Shown piece after piece: positions 32,121 to 44,810 of a stretch of 64,000 bases of DNA; positions within the stretch are counted from its first letter, which is position 1; every line of letters begins with the position of its first letter. The translations under genes were made by a program, and so were the position numbers. The stretch lies in contig CM069872.1 of the NCBI GenBank assembly GCA_036172665.1, positions 37,062,101-37,126,100 of the forward strand, read 5' to 3'. The notes beneath the pieces were generated by a model, which worked only from the letters and a program-made list of their open reading frames with translations, searched no databases and was not told the origin of the DNA. The stretch comes from Prosopocoilus inquinatus (Eukaryota; Arthropoda; Insecta; Coleoptera; Lucanidae).

Positions 32121-32252
32121 TGATGAAAATTTATTGAAACTTTTGACGGCAAGAAGATAAATACTTTATAGTACATAAACATTGTTTTGTTTTCTAGATA
32201 TCTTAATAGTTCCGTTATTTTAATAAGCGCACATTTCTAAAATATTTTAATA
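32121..32252 (-). repeat. copia 5' LTR
   Basis: It matches 24767-25042 through TGATGAAAATTTATTGAAAC, AAGAAGATAA and ACATAAACATT, up to AATATTTTAATA. It ends in CA directly before the primer site. At about 130 bp it is short for copia, but such short LTRs are known. Confidence 0.85.
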
Positions 32253-32304
32253 ATTGTCTGCTGGTGGCCAACAGTGACAAGGCTTCCGCCGTCGTCGTCC
32301 ATAA

Positions 32305-32540
32305 GTGAATTAGCTTCCGGTTGGAACCGCGTCACTCGGATTCCTTGTACTGCCGACCCGACGTTTCGTTTTTCATTGCAGAAGGTCTCAATGACTAACG
32401 ACAAGTGGCCGCAAGATCACCACCGTTACCACCACCAATAGTTGCCCTGAGGAAATTTCTGTGCAATGAAGAACGAAACATCGCGTCGGCAGTAAAAGAA
32501 ATCTGAGTGACATGGTTCTAACCGGAAGCCAATTCACTGA
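32305..32540. mobile_element. foldback element next to the copia 5' LTR
   Basis: GTGAATTAGCTTCCGGTTGGAA at the left is inverted as CTAACCGGAAGCCAATTCAC at the right. The arms continue through the paired blocks ACTGCCGACCCGACGTTTCG and CGAAACATCGCGTCGGCAGT. The arms are about 75 bp and the centre is GC-rich. It lies 53 bp outside copia. Confidence 0.8.
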
Positions 32541-35500
32541 CTTTCCTCCTTAGTTATACTTCCTGATGAGACCTGATAAAATAGAAACTTTTCCTTGAGA
32601 GCAACACCGTAATTCTTTTTGCTTCTGTGACTTTAATACTATTTTGATGCAGCAAGTGCGCACAATTTTATTTTCACAATTTATAAATACATATGTTGTT
32701 GTCACTTCGAATTTAAAATAATCGTCCTCAATTTAAATTCAAATTATTTAATTATTCCCATTTGTCCGAACATAGTATAATAAATAAACAACACGCACGA
32801 TTTGTTAAACGTTATTATTAAGTTTTTCTTTTGAACTTTTGAAATATTTTTCTCATCGCTACTTCTATGATAAGAAACATTCGACTCGAGTAATCTAGTA
32901 CCGACTAGAAAAACTGCAGAATTGCTGACTCAGTCAGAAAACAAAATCATTAAATGCCTAAATTGAAATAGCCGTGTACAGATAAAATTAAAACTTTTAG
33001 GATAAATACAAAACATTATCCAAAATGGATAATTTGCGTAGGTCTTATTTGTTTATCATTATTACGTTTGGAACTTGTAAATATATTCACATTTTTTGCT
33101 ATAACCGCTGTTATATTTATTTTGTATAAAACGAACTGCTGTTTATTTTATCATATCTGTTTATTTAAATAGATATATTAAAGCTTCCAACTGATAGTAC
33201 ATGTATTTTCATTTGAAAACGTTTATTTCATTTAACGCAAAATGTATGTTTTGGTTCACGTAACCCTTTGTTATGAGGTTGAAACGGTAAACGACTCAAC
33301 TTACAGAAACTCGGTAATTTACTGCCGTAATGATAAGACCAGGATTAATAGCCGACCCTTGTTGAGGGTTTAAATTTTGCCGCACCGAAATTGCAGCAAA
33401 TTGGCGGGGGGTTCCATAACAATGAACAGCTTTATTTAAAAAAAAATGAAATATACGAGCGTCGACCGAATATTTAATTGCGGTTTAAACAAATAAACGA
33501 GTATTCGTTTTAATTTTTTTCGTTTAGAGTTAATTACTTCATGGGAAAATACAAACAGGGATAAAGGCCTTTGAAGTAGATGGGAATGGGATATTTTCGC
33601 AAATTCCCGATTTGAAAGTGTGTGAAGCAATAATCAAATACAACGTTAATAAAGGTCAGAACCAAAAGTACATACAAAGAGGAAGATATAGTATGTATAA
33701 TAAATAGTTCATGAATTAAGAGTAAATAAAATTGATAATTAAAATATGAAATTGAGATATGTCAATGTTTTACTATGAATGCTAATCAGAACACGTTGCC
33801 AGTTTTATGAAACACCCTCTCAAGACAGACTGAGGTAAACGGAAGAAAAAGTAGTAGAGAATCGATTAGCAACAAGCCACAACAACAATTAATTATTAAA
33901 GCAGTTGAGAAATATATAAGTCACGCAAAATAAGCACGTATGACGAAATTTAAAACGTTTACATTCTGCAGAATTGAGCTTTTTAACTTTTCTGAGAACA
34001 GGAGTTTCTTTTAAATTATTTTCATCGGATATTAAGAATTTTTCGGAGAAACTTCGTTCTGTACAAATAAATGACATTTGATTGCTTTTAGGAAATTAAA
34101 ATAAAATGTATTATAACTACAAGCTACAAGCTAATGTAAGTATAGGTAGAGCAATTTATTCGCATTAATTGTTATTCGCGTAACTACGGAAATTGGTTTT
34201 CTTCTCCTGTGTTTATAATCACTTGTTTTTTTGGTAAGAAATCTTTTCTGTAACTGCTGATAATGAAAAACAATTCTTTACTTTAGATTTCAAGCTTAGC
34301 TCTGATCTAGTTCACAAAGAATTTTCTATTTAAAATCTACTGGATGATTATGAGAACCACCATAGACAGAATCCATCAAAGTTTTTGTTAAAGTTCTGTC
34401 ATTTATAATTCGCTGCTTAATTCGAAGGATTCGACCACGATTGTTGTCCATCATCGCCAGAACTATGTTACTTTACTTCCTCTTTGCCGACGCAATGTTT
34501 TGTCTTTCGTTTCAGCAGAACTTTTCTTTCTAGTGTCATTATCACAACATACTATACAGTAGACATTAGTTTAATTATATTCATAAAACTCTGATCCTGC
34601 GATTGTGATCACTAGAGACCTGAATCACATATTTTGATATGATCGTGTTATATCTACATTGTGTTTTCTTCTTTTCTATAATAGGTGTCAACTGTTTCTG
34701 ATGTTAGTAGAAAGGCTATCTAAATGTTAGGAAATTTGAAAAACCTCAAATTACCAGAGTCATCGGTCATTATCTGACTAATTCATAATTAAAGTTAGAA
34801 TCTGTTACTGTCCAGAAAGTACATAAAGAAAAGAATGAAAGCTTCTGAAAAGAAAAGCTGTTCTAAATTATTGTAGGGGACAATTTTAAGGAGTAAAACA
34901 TTTTTAACCTCCAAAATTAGTTATTAAAACGTTATCACGTTACCTTTTTTCACGGATACACCGATTTTTCTCATCTTTCATTAATAGTTACATTCCTACT
35001 TAGAAGTTTTTCTTTTCACCTGTTTATTTCTTTAGAATTATTCTTTATTAGGAGTAGGTTGTTACCTAGTTTTTAAGCGATTGTATCTCATTGGTATAAA
35101 TAAATTTAAAAAAACTTAAGAAAAACCAAAAGTCACAAACTCGCGTGCAAGTACCAATTTGAAAGTCAGGGAAGGACAGCGCAATGAAAACGAATCGAAA
35201 ACAATATTATCCCTGTTGTAGAGTACATGTTGACGGGGTTTGAAACATGAACTTTTCTTCCCCTTTTATCCCCAATTCTTTCAACTATCTGTACAATGTT
35301 GAATTTCTTTATTAGTAGCGCCTTGGTTTAGCGTAGAAGGTCAGAAATCGATTTCCAAGTTGTTTTCCACGAGCTGCTCGAATGGCGTCTACTTATATTT
35401 TTTGGAATTTTTGGAAACGGTCGGTTCCTTATCTCTTTCTATGATTAACTAATAGTCCCTCCTTATTATCATTTAAATAAAAATCCCAAGCTTTAAATCA

Positions 35501-36556
35501 CAAAATATATTCAAACATAAGATAAATTTTAGTACAATAGCAAAAGATTACAAACAAAATAATACGGGAATTTAATTAAATTAATTAACTATTTAAAATT
35601 TAGCAATTGGCATAAAATTAAAACTATGAAGAAGAGAAGGAAGGATCAACAAAAATCAGTTTGCTTCTAAAAACTTTTGTTAAATGCTAAATTTTAAACA
35701 TCAATGTTCGCCGATCGAGGATGCTTCTTAGGTACACGTTATTTAAATTAAAACAAATTAGGAAAATTGAAAAAATGTATAATTTTGAAAACTTTACGAC
35801 GCTTGTCTCTAAATTACATTCGGAACTGAAGAGGCAGTTTTCGACATGACAGCTTTTCGAACTCTCTTTCGTGATCAGAATTAAATGATTCTAAATTTTA
35901 GTCGTCGTGAGCTTTGCATCAGGCGATGGTTTTGAAAAAGGAATCTTGATGACTTATTCTATTTTTCTGGAGCCAAGGTTCGAACGTAGACCAAGGTTTG
36001 CATACAGGAATCACGAGCCCCCATGAGTCACCGATGTTCCAACGATATTAATGCCTTTCACCTAATTTCTCGGTACATACATTGCAAGGTTTCGTTAGAT
36101 AACGCTGCATGTATTACAATATCCGGATTAAATAAAGTGTACTGAATTAGAAAAAATAATAAATCATAAGAATCTGGATTCTTACACTCTTTCATAAACA
36201 TATTTCTACAACAATATTTAAAATCTGATTTTTTTGGGCCACAGATACGAAGTAGGGACACGTTTCCAATTTTTCAGATAATTTTTGATTCCCTTAAAAT
36301 TGAAATGTTTGAATAAAGTTTTACGATGCTTTTAATTTTTAATGTAATTTTATTATGTAAATTGTTTTAATTTGTGATAATGTCTAAAATGGTAGACCTA
36401 TTCAACCAACTCTAGTTTAAACCTCGTAATGAAGTAAAGAAGTCGTCTTTTATTTGATATTCATTGGATCATAAATTTGAAGCCCTGCAGTTGTAGAAGC
36501 CAATAAGAGTTTTGTGAAAATGCCGACCGAGGTTGCAAAGAAATTAATCCTTAATT
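32541..36556. other. intron stretch without recognised features
   Basis: AT-rich sequence. The only open frames are short and have no recognisable homology. I see no clear inverted repeats, RNA genes or transposon ends. Confidence 0.55.
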
Positions 36557-37103
36557 CAGCGTTTCCCAAACTTTTAGGTTTCGCAACCCCCTCTTGAGCT
36601 ACTTTATGCTCCACTGATTCACGCCCACTGATTCACGCCCCCCTCCCCTCCTGTCTAATCTTGAACTTGAACTTGAACTTGAACCCTGAGCGGTTATCAA
36701 ACGATTATCAAATGCTTTCACAGTATTTTTTTTTTATTTGAGATAAAAACTCACGGTGTATGTATAGTCGCAAGCTTTAAATTTTGGTGGTCACTGTCAA
36801 TCAAAAAATTAGTTTTAATTCCAGAAATTAGAAATTTACATTTATGCTTTACTTAATATTTAAGAGATTATTCCTAGCATTTAAAATTAAGACACAAATT
36901 TCGTTAGTTTAAATAAAATATAAGTTCGGTACCAACCTTATCAACAATTAAAGACGACCAAAATTTATTACTTGTCTATGTATATGCAAACTCTTGTGAA
37001 CAATAATATGATAAATTAGTTACAATTTGCGTTCAATTTTTTAAAATTTATTTTGCTACGCTCCCCTTTAGAGACTTCTGACCCCACAGTTTGGGAAACG
37101 CTG
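36557..37103. mobile_element. hAT-like MITE (CAGCGTTTCCCAAACT ends)
   Basis: CAGCGTTTCCCAAACTTTTAGG at the left and CAGCGTTTCCCAAACTGTGGGG (reverse strand) at the right are terminal inverted repeats typical of hAT elements. The flanks CCTTAATT and CTATAAGT agree at only five of eight positions, so the target duplication is decayed or absent. Near 36666 AACTTG repeats four times. It is 547 bp, non-coding. Confidence 0.8.
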
Positions 37104-37216
37104 CTATAAGTGAACCGATCAGAATTTAATTTCGTAGCTAGTCAAACTGTAGCAACACGAACCATTTTAATCTAAAGAGACAAATTAAAGAAATGATTTG
37201 TGTGAAATACTTAAAG

Positions 37217-37860
37217 CAGTGGTTCCCAACTTTTTTTAAGCACCGACTCGACATTGCTCTTCATTCGAATTGCCTCAATTAATTTAATAGAATCTTCATT
37301 TTTGTTTTATCTTTACCTTTACTCCTTCGTTTTTTGTTACTTTCATTCGATTTGAGTTCAATTTATTTTACACTAATTCCGTCGGTTGATAGCCACTTTT
37401 GTTTACTCTACATAGTACTTGACTTAATTTTATTTTTTAATTATTAACTGATCATCTTTTTTCTTTAATGTTTTTAGATTAAGTTTTAGATTGTACTTTA
37501 TGTACCGATTTGATTTATTCTTTCGTCATTACTACATCGACGATCGGTTTTCCGGCTTTTTCTTTTATTTTTTATTTCGATAATCAATTGATCCTCTCTT
37601 TTTTTAGTTTTAAGCGAGACAGTATTTAATTGAATTATTATGTGAGCGATGATAACTTAACAGTTATTATTGTACTTGTGTTAATGTTTATTTCTGAACC
37701 TTTTATTGAAGTTATTACATCTATTAAAGTGCAGCTAGACAAAAATTCATAACCCCTAGAGGTTCATCGACCCCCGGACGACTCCTAGATGATTCCTATG
37801 GTTCATCGACCACCGGCCAACTCCTAGGTGATTGCTATGCTTCATCGACCCCGTCCTTCG
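37217..37860. mobile_element. hAT-like element, one end only
   Basis: CAGTGGTTCCCAACTTTTTTT is a classic hAT terminus. No inverse copy is visible downstream, so the right end is lost or unrecognised. From 37745 a 39-bp unit with GGTTCATCGACC recurs about 2.7 times, with CCTAG spacers. No transposase is visible. The right limit is a guess. Confidence 0.55.
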
Positions 37861-40345
37861 ACCCCTAAGGGATCATATCGATACCGTTGGAAACGCATTA
37901 ATTAGGGTGATTAGACATATTCGTTCTAATAGTATTAAACTCTTCTGCAGAAGAGCCACTTCTGCTTATATTTTTTCTCATTTCAATGAACGATTAGGAC
38001 GCAGGGGCTTATGTCAAGTGCAACGAGTTATCCGTGGTTCAAAAGTAAGGGTTGCTGTAGAATTTTGAGGAAGGTAAACGTCCGTCGTATGTATTTTTGA
38101 ATGGCTTCAGCTTGCAATAACGACGCCCTGAATTATTCAGGCAATTAATTACGGCAGGTATGTCATACCGTGATTGTCCGCTTCAAGTGGCCCGGGTCCG
38201 ATTAAAAATTCAAGGGGACGAGATTATTTTCGTCGAAATCGCGGTAAGTGGCGGTGCGTCGATCGATCGAAACCTGACCGGAGTAATGGTAAACATGTCA
38301 GCGTCGTAATCTGGACTGCTGATCCGACGGCGCGTTTCTCGATTTATGCATTACTATGACAGCTCCGGAAAACCAATCCTTAAGGCTTTCATCGACGGTG
38401 GCCCCGTAGAATGAACGCTTTCAACCGTAACCGATTTATTTTTATCGTTACGTGTATTTCTTAATAGAGGAAATATGTCAGGAACGGTGCTTTTTATTTC
38501 TTTCTGTTTTCATTTTAAATTAGGAACAGTTTCAGAACCGCCGCGGTTGAAAATAAAACACGACTCCGTTAATTTCTGAAAATTATCGACGTCAGTAACT
38601 CAACTACTCAAGCTTTGCTCAACTGGAAGCAGACTTTCTGTGCTTGTCAAGGACCGTATTAACACCAATTCCGAAAACGCTGAGAGAGATTTCACATGCG
38701 GTTATTAATAAAACGATTAAATGAAGTGCTAACATGATCATCGTTTCTATAAATATAATTTTCGTTCACTCCCCGATCTAAAAATAGGGGATTTATTTTC
38801 CACGAATATACCATAAACAAAGCATTTCCCTTATCGGATTTATTCGACAAAATTCGACGCTCTAGATTGTGCTCTAATAAAAAATTAAAGCCGTCTTTAT
38901 TACGGCGCACGCGACGTGCGGGAAAATTTTGGGGGCCGCGTGTTTTATGGGTCTCAATAACGGTATTTAAACAAATTCGGCGGGCATTTTAATTGTGCAC
39001 TGTGCGATATGCAAATAATATTAGTCCCCCGACGGACGCCAGAATGTGCCCGAAAAGTGTATTAAATACGAACGCCGTAGATGTTGCGACTTGATAAGGA
39101 ATTAACTTGCGAGTCGTTCGGGATATTGTTTTAAATAACAGTGAACGTTAATTCTGTTTTTGCACGAAAGGATTATTTTACATTTTTATTTTGTCAGAAA
39201 ACTAAAGATGTGTTCGTACTTGCAAACTGGATGCCGTCAATAATACAGAAACTTGATTTATTATGGTTCGAAGGATTACAGATTTAGCATAATTATATGT
39301 AATACGTTATGTCAGTGTTTGCCTAAACTAACATCTATATTCAAATATTACATTGCAAACTTGTTCGAATCCAGTTCGAGCAGTTCCTAGTTAATATACT
39401 TGAGTAATTACGGTTCATATCTTCGGGGGCTGGAGAAAGTTCCGCTGTCGGCGAACTTCAACAATTTGCGTACACAGCTGGATGATCCCGAAAAGATTAC
39501 CGAATTAATTAATAACGGCCCTGGACTATTCCGGAGAACAAAAACGAACTATGGCGACGGAATATTAGGTCCTTTTAGTCCGCGCTAATTAGCACTTGTG
39601 TTGCAAAGCGCAGATTAGCGATGGCATTGTGAGTTCTGTTTCGGTGTTCTTTCATAGTTGGCTCACAGAATTTAGGGCACGTAAATCCGGACCCGAGTTT
39701 CAGAACGCCCAGTGCACAATAACGATGTTATTAAAATATGTACGGAGAGCTTTGTGTTGTGGTTACAAAATACCATCACCGGGACGTTTTAAGCTTTATC
39801 TTCATGTCACAAAAACAATGTTACTTACTTAAAAACTTCCGAAAGCCCCGTCAGCCAAAATATAACAGCCCATTTAATTAAAATAAGTTCTGCAAAATAT
39901 TTTCTGTTTCATTCATTTATAGCTTACTGTTTATGAATGAAAAATTGATTTTATCTTATCTTGTGCGCTAAGAACAAGAATGAAATAAAACCTTTACGCC
40001 CACAAAGCAAATGGATATCATAATAAGCCTCCTATTTAAATCTTCTTTATGAAATTCCTTTGTTCTGTTTTGTATTTTCGAATGGAAAAGTAACAAATAA
40101 TTTCAAATTATATCAATAAGAGACAAACATAATTTGTTTCGAATCTAAATCCGCTGGCTCCTTTTCTATTACAATAAAAAAGCTCAGTATTAATAACAAT
40201 TCCACGAGCGTCTTATGTCTTAAGATATTATAGTTACAGTTAATAATAAAAATATTTTCTTTTCACATTAATCTGTGCGGCGACAGAAGCTAAAAACCAA
40301 AAAAAAACCAACGTACAGAATTGGCGAACAACCTGAATGAATAAT
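37861..40345. other. intron stretch without recognised features
   Basis: No transposon ends or coding homology are seen. The part 37860-39080 is less AT-rich than most of the intron and might be conserved non-coding DNA, but nothing in it is diagnostic. Confidence 0.5.
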
Positions 40346-40935
40346 GCGACAGGGAAGGGTCTAGGACAATTCGCCGTCGCCGATTTGCCATCGCTAATTC
40401 ACCGTCGCCGATGCGCGATAGGTACAATTCGCCGTCGGTAAATTCGCCATCAGCAATTAAAATTTTAAATGCAGGCACATACACAAATAATAATATACGA
40501 TAATTATGCGTAAATAAAAAAGCTAACTTACTTAATGGAAAATAAAATAATTTGTCATTAATTAAATATGATAAGAAACAGATAAAATTTTTGCTCTTCA
40601 AGGAAGTATTTCTAACAGCACCACCAAGTTATTAATTTTGTTTCTTACGATGGTCGCAGGTTAATTAAGAATTTATTTTGGTTTGAAATAGAAAAATAAA
40701 ATATTACAGTCCCTTTTAATATACTTGAAACGTACTGAAATTATAGTTATTTTCATTCCATTCGTACGTATAACTTGGATATTAAAAATGTATTTTAAAG
40801 CTCATCAAGCTGAATAAAGCGAGGGCGAATTGGATGGATGGTAAACTGGGTCGTCGGCGAATTGGTTTTACGACGAATTGGCGACGGTGAATCAGGGACG
40901 ACGAGTCGGCGATGGTGAATCGTCTCATCCCCGAC
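40346..40935. mobile_element. foldback element with minisatellite arms
   Basis: The left arm (40346-40455) repeats ATTCGCCGTCGCCGA-like units five to six times. The right arm (40825-40935) carries the same units inverted (TCGGCGAATTGG, GGCGACGGTGAATC). The outermost bases pair as GCGACAGGGA with the inverse of TCCCCGAC. The centre is about 370 bp of AT-rich DNA. Arms built of short tandem repeats are the hallmark of foldback (FB)-type elements. No coding frame is present. Confidence 0.8.
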
Positions 40936-41536
40936 AGAGAACGCACTATAAAAATTAAGAAGAGATATAAGGTGTGGCGCCTACACTTGTCGGAGATTGG
41001 TCGCCACGCACGAACGCTTACGATACGAATCGAACAAATAAACTGGCCAATGCTGGTAATAATAATTTATGAATCGATGCTTCTTGATGTTTTATGGTTG
41101 AGTGTAAAATGAACGAAACAGTATAATTCTTATAAACCACCACCAAGTTTATTGTTAGGTATTGAACATGAAACAATATTGTAACTAATGCTGAATGAAA
41201 GGTGCTTTACCAATTAGTTTATTCCAAGTTAAATCAATAATCTTCTTATTTTGTCTTACTTGCCGACAGATTTCTTTAAGAGTAATATTTTGTCTAATGG
41301 AATTTAGATTGGAATTTACAAAATGTATTTCCGGGAAGTTATGAAAATCCTGTTCACGTCCAATTAAAAATACATTTTCTCGCTGTGTATAATAAATTTC
41401 AGCTTGGCTGGGGGTAGGAAAAAAAACGAAAATGCATTAAGGGAGGAGTTAATTATCCGAGAGCCGAACGAAATTTCATCGCCAAAAGGGGAATTTAATT
41501 CTCAAACGGTTTAAAATCAACCGGTCCGGTTTGTGT

Positions 41537-41551
41537 GGGGGGGGGGGGGGG
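41537..41551. repeat. G15 homopolymer
   Basis: Fifteen consecutive G follow GTGT. This is rare in such AT-rich DNA and prone to slippage and sequencing error. Confidence 0.9.
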
Positions 41552-41944
41552 TAATAAAGCGCGGACTAATGCATATAGAGGTGGTTATCTGCGTATAAAT
41601 TAAACTGAAGTGTTTTCGGACGTACTTTGTGTCCACAGGTGAAACTGTAACGTGGGAAACAATAAATTGGTTAAGCTGATTAGTGAGGCACAGCAGTCAT
41701 CCAGCCCGTTTGCAGATTCGGGGACTAATCCGAACGAACTGTTCGGGTAGATACTGCTTTAAATAATAACGCCTCCTCACTGCTAATGCCTTCTCGGATA
41801 GCAGTCATATTTATATTCAAAGTTAATTTAGTTATTAAATTTATTCCGCCGCCCTTAAGAAAATGCAGTTTCATCAGCTCCTTCCTCGGGATAACACAAA
41901 CGGAGTAATTTAAATTCAAATTTTAATGAACGCTTTTATTACAG

Positions 41945-42042
41945 AGAACCCTAAATTCAGCCAGCCGATTGTTAACGTTACAATACCCGTTGGTAGGGAG
42001 GCGATACTTGAATGCGTCGTTGAAGATTTGGGAATATATAAG
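41945..42042 (+). CDS. DIP: DIP family receptor, coding exon 2 (start of Ig1)
   Basis: This exon encodes the first strands of Ig domain 1. It follows a good acceptor (TTTTATTACAG) and ends at a good donor (AAG|GTATGT). The translation runs ENPKFSQPIVNVTIPVGREA and then ILECVVEDLGIYK. It contains the first Ig1 cysteine (about residue 51 of the assembled protein), an N-glycosylation sequon (NVT), and the PVGREA motif usual at the start of DIP Ig1. It is 98 bp long, enters in phase 1 and leaves in phase 0, and it fits both neighbours. DIPs bind Dpr proteins through Ig1 at the neuronal surface; that role comes from family knowledge, not from this sequence. From memory of the family it looks closest to the eta/theta/zeta/epsilon group, and I cannot pick the orthologue. 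Confidence 0.93.
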
Positions 42043-43429
42043 GTATGTATTATATAAAATAACTCAAGTTTAATTTGGTGAACGCAAAAATTCGTCTCGC
42101 GGCTAATTTTAATTCCTTTAATTAATTGCGCGCCTGAAAAGAGTGCCTGTAATTGCACGAGAGCGAATTTTCCTTAATTTAATTTCCCTTTTCAGTATGG
42201 GAAGTGGTAAAAAGAGAAGGGAGGGACCAATTTAATTTAATTTACTTTAAAGCAGTTTCAGGTTACGTACCGGCAAAAGTGAATACAGTTTACGCAAAAA
42301 CGCGCCCCGCCAAATTGAACGTAAGTCGTTGTTTATCGTCATTTTTATTCGATAAGTTTATGGTCCCAAAACAGCAACAGAAAAAAAGTTTTAAAGCACG
42401 TACTTCTGAACAAGAATTTTATTTCTTCGGATAACGATTTTACGACGACTTTGCGAAATATATAACCTCAATAACTTTATTTATATGGAAAGCCTAAACG
42501 AGATATTATGACAGGAGTTTATTGCGAACGCGAAAGCTCGTGTGCGATTTGTATCTATACGAAAGCTCATTGTATTTCTGGTATGTTATGCACGGTCAGT
42601 TGGATACACGTTATATCATACAATCAGCATTGTTCCGAAGCAGCTTGTAGAATATTAACTGCGCGCCCCGTTCTGCCACCCCAAGTCCGCTGTTAAACAG
42701 GAAACCGAGCACATTCACACGGTCAGCATAAATCATTTCGCATTTTTCATTACCAACTTTTTAGAGTGAGCACGTTTAATTCCGACGATAAATTATCATA
42801 AAATTTTCTCTCTGCAAAGTTTATGCATTCAACACCCCCGGCGGCTCTCGGAAAAATATTATGCACTCCGCGTTGCATGCCTCGTCGCCATTAAACGGGG
42901 GCTATTATTAGATTTTTTGAAGTAAATTAATACGGAATAATCAGCTCTAATAATAAATTTTCAATAAGAGGTTGGCACGTTCTTTTTCTCTTTTTTCTTC
43001 TTCATACTTTATCAGTGATTAGAAAAATTATGGGACGCAGATGTATAATCATGTTAATTTTACAGCGTCCGACGATAATTATGTGTACTACACGTGCTAT
43101 GCAGTATACCGCAGTACAACCCACAAAATATAATTTGTGCAATTTTCGCAATTCCTGCTGAAATATCTACGTATAATTTATTTTTAAAACTTAAGATTAC
43201 TTCAATTATACCTTCGCAAAATACTAAATTAAATATCCATCTTGTAAAAAATAAATCTACAAGCATGAAATTTCTTTGAATTTATTAAAGATATTTTATG
43301 ATCATTATGATCAAAATGTAGCAAAGTTCAGTCGTAACATAACGTCAAAATAACGTTTTGTAACGTGCGTTTTTAAAAATTTCTTCCCCTAGTTAGCCGT
43401 AAAATGTTAGTTATGAACGATCCTTGTTA

Positions 43430-44735
43430 TAGTCTAAGATCCCACTGCAACTTTTCTACGCTCATCTGTATTTTAACGAAACCCGATTTTAATGGAAGGT
43501 TACATTTAGAGTCACACTAAGCGACAGGGTTGCCTTGCAAAATCCTGCCGCAAGTACCTTTAATTGGAAGAAGTTTTAACGACTTGACATTTCTCTGAAC
43601 CTTTGGAGTACAAGTGTGTGAGGTTTGCATGCAAGAGGTGCATGATAAGTGCGGACGATTGTACGTATACGCATGTATAGTAGTCCCAGAAATGTATCGG
43701 TTTTATGGTAGGTAATAGCAATACTAAGGTAATCAGACAATAAAGATAAGCTGCTTGTGAATAAACCCGTCCGAACGCGTAGTTTGCAGGGGTGTACACA
43801 AATTATATTATTTACGGCAAATGCAATTAATAATTCCGGGTAAAAAGTATTAAAGAATTTTTGTACATCCCTATGAATTTGCCCAGCCAACAGAATATTC
43901 AACCGTGGTGCGGGCTGCTTAAGCCGATTATCAGCCCCTCAATTACCTTAAAGTATTTACGGCAAAACCATAAAACCGATACAATTCTGGGAGTGCTATA
44001 ATACACGTATGTAAATAGAGACTTTCAGAGAAATTCCTCTAATTACTCAATTATATCAGTTTCAAATTTTAAATTATACATATTTAGAGACCTATGGATT
44101 AAAACGTCATGCACTAATTATAGTAATTTCTCTGAAAGTCTTTATTTATATACATCATAAACAGCGTATATGTACAATCGTCCGCACCTAAGATACACCT
44201 CTTTTACTATAATTATTCAATTCAATTAGTTTGAAATTGTAAATTATATTTATGCTGCAATTCTGAGCCCGATCGTAAGCCTGCAAGATGTTACAGAGCC
44301 ATTTAAATACATAGACCGTAAATATGTTGCGATGGTTACGATAGTGCTCACAATTGCAGCATTAGTGGCCTATGGCTTATATAAAAATCACTGCATGACG
44401 CTTTAATCCATAGGCCTCTAAATATATACATACAAAATAAATAAATATATACAGTTTAAAATTGGAAACTGATAGAATTGAGTAATTACAAAATTTTTTC
44501 TGATAGTATCTATTTAGAAACATGATAAAAAACGTATACGTACAATCGTCCGCACTTAAGATGCACCTCTTGCTTGCAAACCTCACACTTGTGCTCCAAA
44601 GTTTTAGAGAAATGTCAGGTTGTTAAAACTTCTACCCGGTCGCATTATGTGACTCTGTATGTAATCTTCCATTAAGATTGGGTTTCGTTAAAATAACAGA
44701 TGAGCGTAGAAAAGTTGCAGTGGGATCTCATACTA
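43430..44735. mobile_element. 1.3-kb element with long terminal inverted repeats
   Basis: GATCCCACTGCAACTTTTCTA near 43438 is inverted near 44708-44727. The arms extend about 230-250 bp through GTATTTTAACGAAACCC and GTACGTATACG-type sequence. Internally, CTTTCAGAGAAATT (44024), its inverse (44131), and ATACGTACAATCGTCCGCAC-like blocks (43660, 44170, 44530) recur. No transposase frame is visible. The edges read TAGTCTAAG and CTCATACTA, consistent with TA targeting. Confidence 0.85.
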
Positions 44736-44762
44736 TTAGAAACGTATTAAATTGACATATGT

Positions 44763-44810
44763 GTATGGGTAGCGCTTATCTAAAAGGTACCAACCACCAT
44801 TTTATAGTTT
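44763..44810. repeat. inverted partner of 46470-46515
   Basis: GGTAGCGCTTATCTAAAAGG and ACCAACC here are inverted as GGTTGG and TTTTAGATAAGCGCTATCC at 46478-46508. The pair brackets the 45230-46315 element at a distance. It may be the ends of an older element that received that insertion. Confidence 0.6.

Larger units (their letters stand above)
24767..32252 (-). mobile_element. Ty1/copia retrotransposon, decayed, with nested insertions
   Basis: This is a complete-length but broken copia element read on the - strand: 5' LTR 32121-32252, primer site, shortened gag/integrase, integrase end, reverse transcriptase, RNase H, polypurine tract (25043-25053) and 3' LTR 24767-25042. The flanks ATTAT (24762-24766) and ATTGT (32253-32257) are a plausible 5-bp target duplication with one change. 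The two LTRs differ at about a tenth of positions by eye, so the insertion is old. Later insertions interrupt it at 24829, 25246, 26925, 30450 and 31483. Removing each restores the copia reading at or within a few bases. Confidence 0.92.
3611..41944 (+). other. DIP: DIP intron 1 (38.3 kb, transposon-rich)
   Basis: The intron is bounded by GTAGGC and TTTTATTACAG and interrupts codon 28 in phase 1. It carries most of the mobile elements listed here, including the nested copia block at 24767-32252. Stretches between elements are AT-rich with scattered TTAATTA-type runs. I found no other exon of the DIP gene inside it. Confidence 0.7.
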
